A DNA stretch of 6,088 nucleotides. Origin: Paracoccaceae bacterium (GTDB lineage Bacteria > Pseudomonadota > Alphaproteobacteria > Rhodobacterales > Rhodobacteraceae). The notes beneath the pieces were generated by a model. It did no database searches. It was not told where the DNA came from and was given only the letters and a program-made list of their open reading frames with translations. Each line of letters begins with the position of its first letter. Positions within the stretch are counted from its first letter, which is position 1. The stretch lies in contig WFUK01000263.1 in assembly GCA_015485015.1 (NCBI GenBank), forward strand, positions 1-6,088. The letters are read 5' to 3'. Made by a program: the position numbers and the translations under genes. Positions 1 through 4,414 of this stretch are shown here, piece by piece.

Positions 1-462
1 GCCATTGGCAGGGGTTTCAATCCAAACCAGCTTGGTTTTTCCGGGCTTTATCGCCGCTTCCAGCGCTGCGAGATCACCCGCCTCGAAGGTATCAAAGCCG
101 ATCACACCGCGCGCCGCTTGGCGATTGAGCCAGTTCAGCCCGACGTGATACATCATCGATTGCGCCACCACATGCGCGCCCATCGGCAGGGCCTCGACCA
201 CCGCAACAGTGGCGGACATGCCGGAATTAAACAGCAATGCAGAATCCGCGCCTTCCAGCTCGGCAATGATCTGCTCGCCTTGGGCGGTGGTGGGGGAGCC
301 ATAGCGGCTATAGACAAAGCCCTCGCGCAGGTCGTAATTTTCATCCCGCGCAAAGGTGGAAGCGCTGTGCATCGCAGGCACAACCGCGCCATTCTGGCCA
401 TCCAGCAAATGCAAGGCCTGTGCGGCCATGGTTTGTGGCGACAGGGCGTTGCGGCGCTTCAT
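1..462 (-). CDS. Cys/Met metabolism PLP-dependent enzyme, cystathionine gamma-synthase-like (3' part outside window)
   Basis: The N-terminal 154 residues are present and the gene runs off the left edge; family members are usually about 390-400 residues. Fold-type I PLP enzymes of the trans-sulfuration family act in the cytoplasm on cystathionine, O-acylhomoserine or methionine-type substrates. Visible family marks are VYSRYGSPT (residues 50-58; the Tyr and Arg of the YSR contact the PLP phosphate in this family), LLFNSGMSA (76-84), a tyrosine in SMMYHVGLNW (102-111) where the cofactor-stacking Tyr normally sits, and KLVWIETPAN (144-153). The PLP-binding lysine lies beyond the window. The start ATG (462-460) shares its A with the TGA of gpt, so translation is probably coupled; its own Shine-Dalgarno is weak. 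The tyrosine segment departs from the usual YGGT form, so the exact reaction (synthase, gamma-lyase or sulfhydrylase) cannot be assigned. The family call is strong and the substrate is unknown. Confidence 0.9.
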   Translation of the reverse strand, partial: MKRRNALSPQTMAAQALHLLDGQNGAVVPAMHSASTFARDENYDLREGFVYSRYGSPTTAQGEQIIAELEGADSALLFNSGMSATVAVVEALPMGAHVVAQSMMYHVGLNWLNRQAARGVIGFDTFEAGDLAALEAAIKPGKTKLVWIETPANG

Positions 463-965
463 CAATCGTTGCCGCGATACGGCTCTACATATTGCAGCGC
501 CATGTCCCACGGGAAGAAGATCCATGTATCTTGCGATACTTCGGTGATGAAGGTGTCCACCATCGGGCGGCCCATCGGCTTGGCATAAACCGTGGCAATA
601 TGGGCTTTGGGATAGCGGGATTTAACCACCTCTAGGGTTTTTCCGGTATCCACCAGATCATCGATGATCAGGATGCCCTCGCCATCGCCAATGATTTCCG
701 CATCGGGGGCTTTTAGCACCACCGCTTGGGATTGGGCCTGATGATCATAGGATTTGATGCTGATAGTATCGACCGTGCGGATATCCAGCTCGCGGGCGAT
801 AATCATCGCAGGGGCCATGCCGCCACGGGTGATCGCCACCACGGCTTTCCAGTTGCTGCCATCGGGGGCCATTTTTTCCAGCCGCCATGCAAGGGCGCGG
901 CTGTCGCGGTGAATCTGGTCCCAGCTGATGTGGAACCCTTTTTCATGGGGGAGGCGCTCTGACAT
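462..965 (-). CDS. gpt: Xanthine(-guanine) phosphoribosyltransferase
   Basis: The 167-residue protein converts xanthine, guanine or hypoxanthine plus PRPP into the nucleotide and pyrophosphate (purine salvage). It aligns by eye along its length with the roughly 152-residue E. coli Gpt. Shared blocks are AITRGG (44-49), [13 protein letters not shown] (63-75), the PRPP-binding loop [13 protein letters not shown] (98-110) with its paired aspartates, KPMGRP (129-134), and [10 protein letters not shown] (145-154) near the C-terminus, where the base is recognised. The start is fixed by homology (MSE...) and by AGGACGG about 9 bases upstream, inside the fabI end. The ATG overlaps the fabI TAA by one base (TAATG), and the TGA overlaps the start of the next gene. 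It therefore sits mid-operon between fatty acid and sulfur amino acid genes, with no obvious pathway link to either. Confidence 0.96.
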   Translation of the reverse strand: MSERLPHEKGFHISWDQIHRDSRALAWRLEKMAPDGSNWKAVVAITRGGMAPAMIIARELDIRTVDTISIKSYDHQAQSQAVVLKAPDAEIIGDGEGILIIDDLVDTGKTLEVVKSRYPKAHIATVYAKPMGRPMVDTFITEVSQDTWIFFPWDMALQYVEPYRGND

Positions 966-1783
966 TATTTCCGTCCTGTGGCTACATCGATATCGGGAGC
1001 GTCTTCGGCTTTCATGCCGACTACGTGATAGCCGCTATCTACATGGTGGTTTTCGCCGGTCACACCGGAGGAAAGATCACTGACCAAATACATGCCGGCC
1101 TTGCCGACATCATCGGTAGTAACATTGCGCCGCAGCGGCGAATTCAGCTCGTTCCATTTCAGGATGTAGCGGAAATCACCGATTCCCGAGGCGGCCAGCG
1201 TTTTGATCGGGCCAGCCGATAGCGCATTTACGCGGATATTTTTGGGTCCCAGATCCATCGCCATATAGCGCACCGAGGCTTCAAGCGCGGCCTTGGCCAC
1301 CCCCATAACATTATAATGCGGCATCACCCGCTCGGCCCCGTAATAGGTGAGCGTGAGGAGGGCACCACCATCGGGCATCATCTTTTCGGCGCGCTGCGCA
1401 ACGGCCGTGAAGGAGAAAACCGAGATATCCATGGTCATCTTGAAATTGGCGGCCGAGGTATCAACATAGCGGCCCCGCAATTCATTTTTGTCTGAAAAAC
1501 CAATGGCATGCACGAGGAAGTCAATCTTGCCCCATTTGGCTTCGATCTCGGCAAAGGTCGCGTCGATCGAGGCTTCATCCGTTACATCGCAAGGTAGCAC
1601 GATCTCGGAGCCTACCGATTCGGCCAGCGGTTTTACCCGCTTTCCCAAGGGGTCCCCTTGATAGGTGAAGGCCAGCTCGGCCCCTTGTTCATGGCACATG
1701 CGGGCAATGCCCCATGCGATGGATTTGTCATTGGCCACGCCCATAATCAGGCCGCGTTTACCGCTCATTATTCCCGAGTTCAT
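965..1783 (-). CDS. fabI: Enoyl-[acyl-carrier-protein] reductase (NADH), FabI
   Basis: The 272-residue protein is a short-chain dehydrogenase/reductase catalysing the last step of each type II fatty acid elongation cycle, reducing trans-2-enoyl-ACP with NAD(P)H. Visible marks are the FabI-type nucleotide motif [13 protein letters not shown] (15-27), CDVTDE (65-70), HAIGF (92-96), and the catalytic Tyr157-x6-Lys164 pair in the block from Y148 to K164. [16 protein letters not shown] (189-204) forms the substrate-side loop region. Residues G95, M160 and F204 match the positions that line the triclosan site in E. coli FabI (G93, M159, F203), so a conventional inhibitor-sensitive form is predicted. 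Length is close to the usual 260-275. The first ATG is preferred over the in-frame ATG at 1768: AAGGTG (1795-1790) lies 6 bases upstream, and the resulting N-terminus matches Rhodobacteraceae FabI as remembered. It is the first gene of the operon with gpt. Confidence 0.97.
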   Translation of the reverse strand: MNSGIMSGKRGLIMGVANDKSIAWGIARMCHEQGAELAFTYQGDPLGKRVKPLAESVGSEIVLPCDVTDEASIDATFAEIEAKWGKIDFLVHAIGFSDKNELRGRYVDTSAANFKMTMDISVFSFTAVAQRAEKMMPDGGALLTLTYYGAERVMPHYNVMGVAKAALEASVRYMAMDLGPKNIRVNALSAGPIKTLAASGIGDFRYILKWNELNSPLRRNVTTDDVGKAGMYLVSDLSSGVTGENHHVDSGYHVVGMKAEDAPDIDVATGRK

Positions 1784-1793
1784 GTGAACACCT

Positions 1794-1822
1794 TTTATAA
1801 TTGTGCAACCGGTTTACGCCAA
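1794..1822 (-). promoter_or_regulatory. Candidate sigma-70-type promoter for fabI
   Basis: Read on the minus strand, TTGGCG (1822-1817) and TATAAA (1799-1794) are separated by exactly 17 bases, with 4/6 and 5/6 matches to the consensus. The -35 lies inside one arm of the 1806-1875 palindrome. Transcription would begin near 1786-1788, only a few bases before the fabI ATG and inside the apparent Shine-Dalgarno. Use of this promoter would therefore give an almost leaderless mRNA. The tension with the good ribosome site lowers confidence. Confidence 0.35.
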
Positions 1823-1875
1823 TCCGCCTCACCATTCAAGAATGGAAACGGAGATTGGCGCAAGGCCGCCGGTTG
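1806..1875. repeat. Interrupted palindrome between the divergent genes fabI and pdxH
   Basis: Three nested pairs of complementary blocks are visible: CAACCGG (1806-1812) with CCGGTTG (1869-1875); CGCCAATC (1817-1824) with GATTGGCG (1853-1860); and CCATT (1832-1836) with AATGG (1841-1845) around a CAAG loop. That gives about 20 paired bases per arm, with outer spacers of 4 and 8 bases and inner spacers of 7 bases each. It could be a cruciform, a degenerate extragenic palindromic repeat, or a symmetric operator serving both directions. There is no T-tract next to it, and it sits upstream of both genes, so it is not a terminator. No second copy occurs in the window. Confidence 0.7.
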
Positions 1876-2006
1876 AAAAATTTGCATTTTGCGATCCGGA
1901 CGATTCTGTTGTAGGGTTTTTTGAAAGTGCTGATTTTCCGTGAACGCCGACGGTGCGGGCAGGGGGGAGAGGATGGATCCAGCGCCAAAATGGCGATCTG
2001 GCGCGC

Positions 2007-2011
2007 AGGAG
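2007..2011 (+). promoter_or_regulatory. Ribosome binding site that fixes the pdxH start
   Basis: AGGAG stands 5 bases before the ATG at 2017. The reading frame stays open upstream to a TTG at 1921 and an ATG at 1990, but neither has a comparable site, and PdxH homologues begin a few residues before the (T/S)GIFAGD block. The 2017 start is therefore chosen. Confidence 0.8.
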
Positions 2012-2016
2012 ATGGC

Positions 2017-2631
2017 ATGGCGGCGACCCCTAGACGAAGCGGAATTTTTGCGGGCGACAACCCGTTTATCCTGGCCCGGAGCTGGCTGGAAGAGGCAGAG
2101 AAATCCGAACCCAATGACCCGAACGCGATGGCGCTCAGCACGGTAGATGCTGCGGGGCTGCCCAATGCGCGCATGGTGTTGCTGAAAGAAATCGAGACCA
2201 ACGCCTTTGTGTTTTATACCAACTATAATAGCGCCAAGGCTGGCGAAATCGAAGCTACCGGCAAGGCGGCTTTTGTTCTGCATTGGAAAAGCCTGCGCCG
2301 GCAGGTGCGGGCGCGCGGCGTGGTGGAGCGGGTCAGCTCAGAGCAGGCCGATGAATATTACCACTCGCGCTCGTTGCAAAGCCGCTTGGGGGCCTGGGCC
2401 TCCGAGCAATCCGCCCCGCTCGAATCACGGGCGGCCCTGATGGCCAAGGTGGCCAGGCTTTCGGTCTCCAAAGGGTTAAACCCGCCGCGCCCGCCTTTTT
2501 GGGGTGGATATCGGATTATCCCATCGGAAATCGAATTCTGGGCCGATGGGGCGCATCGCTTGCATGATCGGTTCAGGTGGAGGCGGGATCAACCCGATGG
2601 TGACTGGGAGGTGAATAGGCTCAATCCATAG
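2017..2631 (+). CDS. pdxH: Pyridoxine/pyridoxamine 5'-phosphate oxidase
   Basis: The 204-residue cytoplasmic flavoenzyme uses FMN and oxygen to oxidise pyridoxine or pyridoxamine 5'-phosphate to pyridoxal 5'-phosphate, the last step of B6 synthesis and salvage. Family blocks appear in order: [11 protein letters not shown] (35-45), [10 protein letters not shown] (48-57), [15 protein letters not shown] (65-79), [12 protein letters not shown] (90-101; FMN phosphate and substrate arginines), [16 protein letters not shown] (114-129), RPPFWGGYR (158-166), and the C-terminal [17 protein letters not shown] (172-188). The protein ends in the characteristic RLNP. Length is normal (about 200). It is divergent from the fabI operon and 199 bases upstream of the cold-shock gene. 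No convincing terminator follows. The product PLP is the cofactor of the enzyme at the left edge, but it is needed throughout the cell, so this does not imply a dedicated pathway. Confidence 0.97.
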   Translation: MAATPRRSGIFAGDNPFILARSWLEEAEKSEPNDPNAMALSTVDAAGLPNARMVLLKEIETNAFVFYTNYNSAKAGEIEATGKAAFVLHWKSLRRQVRARGVVERVSSEQADEYYHSRSLQSRLGAWASEQSAPLESRAALMAKVARLSVSKGLNPPRPPFWGGYRIIPSEIEFWADGAHRLHDRFRWRRDQPDGDWEVNRLNP

Positions 2632-2649
2632 TGGAGGCTTGCCGGCCGA

Positions 2650-2685
2650 GGTGTAAATTTTTTGGGACAGGGTGTAAATTTTTTG
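2650..2685 (+). repeat. Two identical 15-bp direct repeats, 21-bp period
   Basis: GGTGTAAATTTTTTG occurs at 2650-2664 and again at 2671-2685, separated by GGACAG. A shorter echo, GGTGTAAA, occurs at 2775-2782. The 21-bp period is two helical turns, so both copies face the same side of the DNA. This is compatible with a pair of protein sites or with curved A/T-tract DNA upstream of the cold-shock gene promoter. It could also be a small local duplication. Confidence 0.75.
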
Positions 2686-2699
2686 TAAAAAAATTGACC
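2676..2699 (+). promoter_or_regulatory. Candidate UP element plus -35 (TTGACC) for the cold-shock operon
   Basis: TTGACC at 2694-2699 matches the -35 consensus at 5 of 6 positions. It is immediately preceded by A- and T-tracts (2676-2693) that closely fit the UP-element pattern of AAA, a T-rich block, then AAA. No good -10 is found 16-18 bases downstream; the best nearby is GTAGCT/TAGCTT around 2717-2723. If used, the mRNA leader would be about 105 bases long, as is common for cold-shock genes. This is inference from motif resemblance only. Confidence 0.35.
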
Positions 2700-2773
2700 T
2701 AGTGCAAGGTAATGGTGTAGCTTTTTGGCTTAGCTGTTGCATCCGTAGTGTTAATAAATAAAAAATGAGAAGA

Positions 2774-2815
2774 AGGTGTAAAGTGCTTGCCTAAAAAGCA
2801 TGAAAATACGCACCT
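2774..2815 (+). promoter_or_regulatory. Possible stem-loop in the leader of the cold-shock gene
   Basis: AGGTG (2774-2778) can pair with CACCT (2811-2815), enclosing an inner hairpin TGCTT (2784-2788) with AAGCA (2796-2800). The structure ends 5 bases before the GAAGGA ribosome site (2821-2826) of the next gene. Leader structures control translation of several cold-shock mRNAs, but these stems are only 5 bp each and could be chance. Confidence 0.3.
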
Positions 2816-2830
2816 CAACGGAAGGACAGA

Positions 2831-3337
2831 ATGAAACAAGGCCAAGTGAAATGGTTCGATGCAGCAAAGGGCTACGGCTTTTTGATTGCCGATGATGAAA
2901 TGGGAGATATTCTCCTGCATGCCAATGTATTGCGGAATTTCGGGCGCGGTTCGATTGCCGAAGGGTCTGTGGTTTCGTTTAGTGTGCAAAAAACCGATAG
3001 AGGGCGGCAGGCTTCGGAGATATTCGAAATCGTGGCCCCTGTCGAAACCGGCGATGTCATTAGTGAAAATAAAGACATGCCGGAGCTGCCGATTGTGGAA
3101 GGTGTGCCTTTGGAACCTGCGCGGATCAAATGGTTTGACAAGGCCAAGGGATTCGGTTTTGCCAACACCTTTGGCAATGATAGCGATATCTTCCTGCATC
3201 TGGAAGTTATGCGCCAATACGGGTTTTCCGATTTATCCCCGGGGGAGGCCATTGCGGTGCAGGTGGTGGATGGTCCGCAGGGGCGGATGGCCGGCGCGAT
3301 TTACTCTTGGGATAAACCTCTCCAAAACAAGGATTAG
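2831..3337 (+). CDS. Double cold-shock-domain protein (CspA family)
   Basis: This 168-residue protein has two cold-shock domains joined by an acidic linker; single-domain Csp proteins are about 70 residues. Domain 1 (about 3-70) has VKWFDAAKGYGFLI (6-19, RNP1) and DILLH (26-30, RNP2). Domain 2 (about 97-160) has IKWFDKAKGFGFA (99-111, RNP1) and DIFLH (119-123, RNP2). Such OB-fold domains bind single-stranded RNA or DNA and act as RNA chaperones. RNP2 is reduced in stacking aromatics compared with B. subtilis CspB (VFVHF): ILLHA in domain 1 and IFLHL in domain 2. Altered nucleic-acid affinity is therefore possible. GAAGGA (2821-2826) is a good ribosome site for this ATG. The DUF192 gene follows after 3 bases and is surely co-translated from the same mRNA. 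Cold induction is plausible but not shown by sequence. Confidence 0.95.
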   Translation: MKQGQVKWFDAAKGYGFLIADDEMGDILLHANVLRNFGRGSIAEGSVVSFSVQKTDRGRQASEIFEIVAPVETGDVISENKDMPELPIVEGVPLEPARIKWFDKAKGFGFANTFGNDSDIFLHLEVMRQYGFSDLSPGEAIAVQVVDGPQGRMAGAIYSWDKPLQNKD

Positions 3338-3340
3338 AAC

Positions 3341-3805
3341 ATGTGGCGTGGCTTGATGGCATCTGTGGTGATGCTGGTATCTTCTCCGGCAGTGGCTGCG
3401 GTTTGTGCCGAGGATATTCTTGAAATCCGGCAAAACGGTCTGAATGCGCAATTCAGTATCGAGCTGGCGGTAACGCCGGCCGAGCAGGCGCAGGGGCTGA
3501 TGTTTCGCGAGAGTATGGCCACTTTTGCGGGGATGCTGTTTGTCTATCCAAGCCCGCGTTCGGTGTCGTTCTGGATGAAAAACACATTGATCCCGCTGGA
3601 TATGCTTTTTATCGATGAAACCGGCACCGTGCAGCGTATCAAGGAAAACGCCACCCCGCGCTCGACCGAGACCATCCCCGGCGGCGATAACATCCAGTAT
3701 GTTTTTGAAATCAATGGCGGGTTGAGCAATATGCTGGGCCTCTCGGAAGGCGCTGAAATCCGCTATATCGGGTTTTCGCAAGAAAATGCGGCTTGGCCCT
3801 GCTAA
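3341..3805 (+). CDS. Exported DUF192 family protein
   Basis: This is a 154-residue protein with an N-terminal signal peptide: a short charged start, a hydrophobic run (about 5-17) and a likely cleavage at AVAA-VCA (after residue 20) or ACA-like VCA-E (after 23). The mature part carries the DUF192 signatures QGLMFR (51-56), GMLFVYP (64-70) and FWMKNTLIPLDMLFID (77-92), with AEIRYIGF (138-145) near the C-terminus. The family is a small beta fold of unknown biochemical function, often periplasmic in proteobacteria, so no activity is assigned. The start is supported by AAGGA (3329-3333) inside the end of the preceding cold-shock gene, 7 bases before the ATG. The 3-base gap indicates an operon with that gene. 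The tRNA gene follows after 56 bases with no clear terminator between. Confidence 0.93.
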   Translation: MWRGLMASVVMLVSSPAVAAVCAEDILEIRQNGLNAQFSIELAVTPAEQAQGLMFRESMATFAGMLFVYPSPRSVSFWMKNTLIPLDMLFIDETGTVQRIKENATPRSTETIPGGDNIQYVFEINGGLSNMLGLSEGAEIRYIGFSQENAAWPC

Positions 3806-3861
3806 TCGCTCATTTTGGGCTTTTCATTCCCCGCGTTACCCTCTAAATGATGCCTCAAGGT

Positions 3862-3938
3862 CGGGGCGTGGCGCAGCCTGGTAGCGCGGCGGTTTTGGGT
3901 ACCGTAGGTCGTAGGTTCGAATCCTATCGCCCCGACCA
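3862..3938 (+). tRNA. tRNA-Pro, anticodon UGG
   Basis: The 77-base gene folds into a complete cloverleaf. The acceptor stem is CGGGGCG (3862-3868) with CGCCCCG (3928-3934), and the D stem GCGC (3871-3874) with GCGC (3884-3887). The anticodon stem is GCGGT (3889-3893) with ACCGT (3901-3905) around loop TTTGGGT, placing TGG at 3896-3898. The T arm is GTAGG-TTCGAAT-CCTAT (3911-3927). Discriminator A and CCA (3936-3938) are encoded. UGG reads CCA and, by wobble, other proline codons. Upstream, TCTAAA (3842-3847) could be a weak -10. No repeat of the tRNA 3' end is seen in the window, so there is no sign of an integrated element. Confidence 0.97.
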
Positions 3939-4254
3939 GTTTTTACCCTCCATTCAGAATCGGATATTTCACCACACCGTGGTATACAATTCCGCCGTGC
4001 GGGTGCCGATACATATTCACGTTTTAATGATTCTAACATTTCGATGCCGGATCCCTCATTTCAGGGTTTTGACCAAAGCTTTTGAATCTATTTGAATATC
4101 CGTAAATACTTCAGAATATGCTTGATCCTGCGCTGCAAACCGGCGGTCATAAATTTGCCACAATCGTGCATTTCCAAATTATCCATTCAAAGCAACGTCA
4201 ACAAAAATATCCGTAAAAATATCAAATAAAGCGTTTGACGACTCTGGCGAAAAT

Positions 4255-4270
4255 ACTGCAACTAGAGTGT
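4255..4270 (+). promoter_or_regulatory. Possible degenerate distal NrdR box
   Basis: The 16 bases ending in AGAGTGT match the palindromic NrdR consensus (roughly ACACTATATATAGTGT) at about 10 of 16 positions, mostly in the right half (TAGAGTGT). It lies 29 bases upstream of the stronger box. NrdR sites usually come as pairs about 31-32 bases apart, so position fits approximately. The match alone would not be significant. Confidence 0.35.
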
Positions 4271-4283
4271 ATCAGCAGTTTAG

Positions 4284-4299
4284 CTACTAGATATAGTGT
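4284..4299 (+). promoter_or_regulatory. NrdR box upstream of nrdJ
   Basis: ACTAGATATAGTGT (4286-4299) is the core of a 16-base site that matches the palindromic NrdR-box consensus (about ACACTATATATAGTGT) at 13 of 16 positions. NrdR is the nucleotide-sensing repressor of ribonucleotide reductase genes in most bacteria. Location 115 bases before an RNR gene, over a -10-like hexamer, supports a repressor site. Confidence 0.7.
4292..4297 (+). promoter_or_regulatory. Candidate nrdJ -10 hexamer within the NrdR box
   Basis: TATAGT matches the TATAAT consensus at 5 of 6 positions. No recognisable -35 lies 16-18 bases upstream, although TTGACG occurs further away at 4235-4240. If used, the leader of nrdJ would be about 110 bases. 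Overlap with the NrdR box would let bound NrdR block RNA polymerase. Confidence 0.4.
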
Positions 4300-4378
4300 C
4301 ACGGCTTCGATTTCGGATTGTGGCCCGGATTGTGACATTGATTGGCTTCACAGGTATTTTAGTAGCAAAAAACAATAT

Positions 4379-4392
4379 CCCCTAATATGGGG
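4379..4392 (+). other. Small GC hairpin just upstream of the nrdJ ribosome site
   Basis: CCCC (4379-4382) and GGGG (4389-4392) flank a TAATAT loop, about 15 bases before the GGGA ribosome site at 4407-4410. The stem is only 4 bp. It is not followed by a T-tract, so it is not a terminator. A role in nrdJ translation is possible but unsupported. Confidence 0.3.
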
Positions 4393-4414
4393 CAGGCAAA
4401 AAGGTCGGGACGTT

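Larger units (their letters stand above)
3939..4414. other. Gene-free AT-rich intergenic region between tRNA-Pro and nrdJ
   Basis: No believable coding sequence was found in these 476 bases. The right third holds the candidate NrdR boxes and -10 of nrdJ. The left two thirds is AT-rich, with short repeated words: AATATCCGTAAA at 4095-4106 and 4206-4217, and the reverse complement of AAATATCCG at 3961-3969. Four GANTC sites (3957, 4029, 4084, 4240) occur where about two are expected by chance. No attachment site, rho-independent terminator or recognised riboswitch was found. Confidence 0.7.

Noticed and set aside
1921..2016. A 32-residue N-terminal extension of PdxH from a TTG start
   Set aside because: The extension has no ribosome site and no match to the family N-terminus, whereas AGGAG sits 5 bases before the ATG at 2017.
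1795..2283. Minus-strand open frame across the fabI-pdxH gap, and its apparent similarity to a plus-strand peptide there
   Set aside because: The two peptides resemble each other only because of the inverted repeat at 1806-1875. The frame overlaps pdxH in antisense and has no domain.
2632..2664. Rho-independent terminator after pdxH
   Set aside because: The only stem before the T-run is CTTG/CGAG (4 bp with a G-U pair), and it is not directly followed by the T's.
2699..3252. Minus-strand frames opposite the cold-shock gene
   Set aside because: They are antisense to a well-supported double cold-shock-domain protein and have no plausible start context or motifs.
3836..4095. Short open frames on both strands over the tRNA, reading RRFESYRPDQF on plus and GDRIRTYDLRYPKPPRYQAAP on minus
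   Set aside because: These are familiar false proteins produced by translating tRNA genes. The cloverleaf at 3862-3938 explains the sequence.
4244..4261. Sigma-54-like promoter (TGGC-N7-CTGCA) upstream of nrdJ
   Set aside because: GG/GC spacing is right, but several consensus bases are missing, no enhancer site is seen, and sigma-54 control of an RNR would be unusual. The NrdR/-10 arrangement explains the region better.
4331..4352. TGTGA...TCACA resembling a CRP/FNR-type site
   Set aside because: The half sites are 12 bases apart rather than 6 (CRP), and the FNR half-site sequence is not matched. It is at most a 5-bp stem.
3862..4414. tRNA-Pro as an integration site for a mobile element
   Set aside because: No duplicate of the tRNA 3' end and no integrase are present. 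The next gene is a housekeeping reductase.
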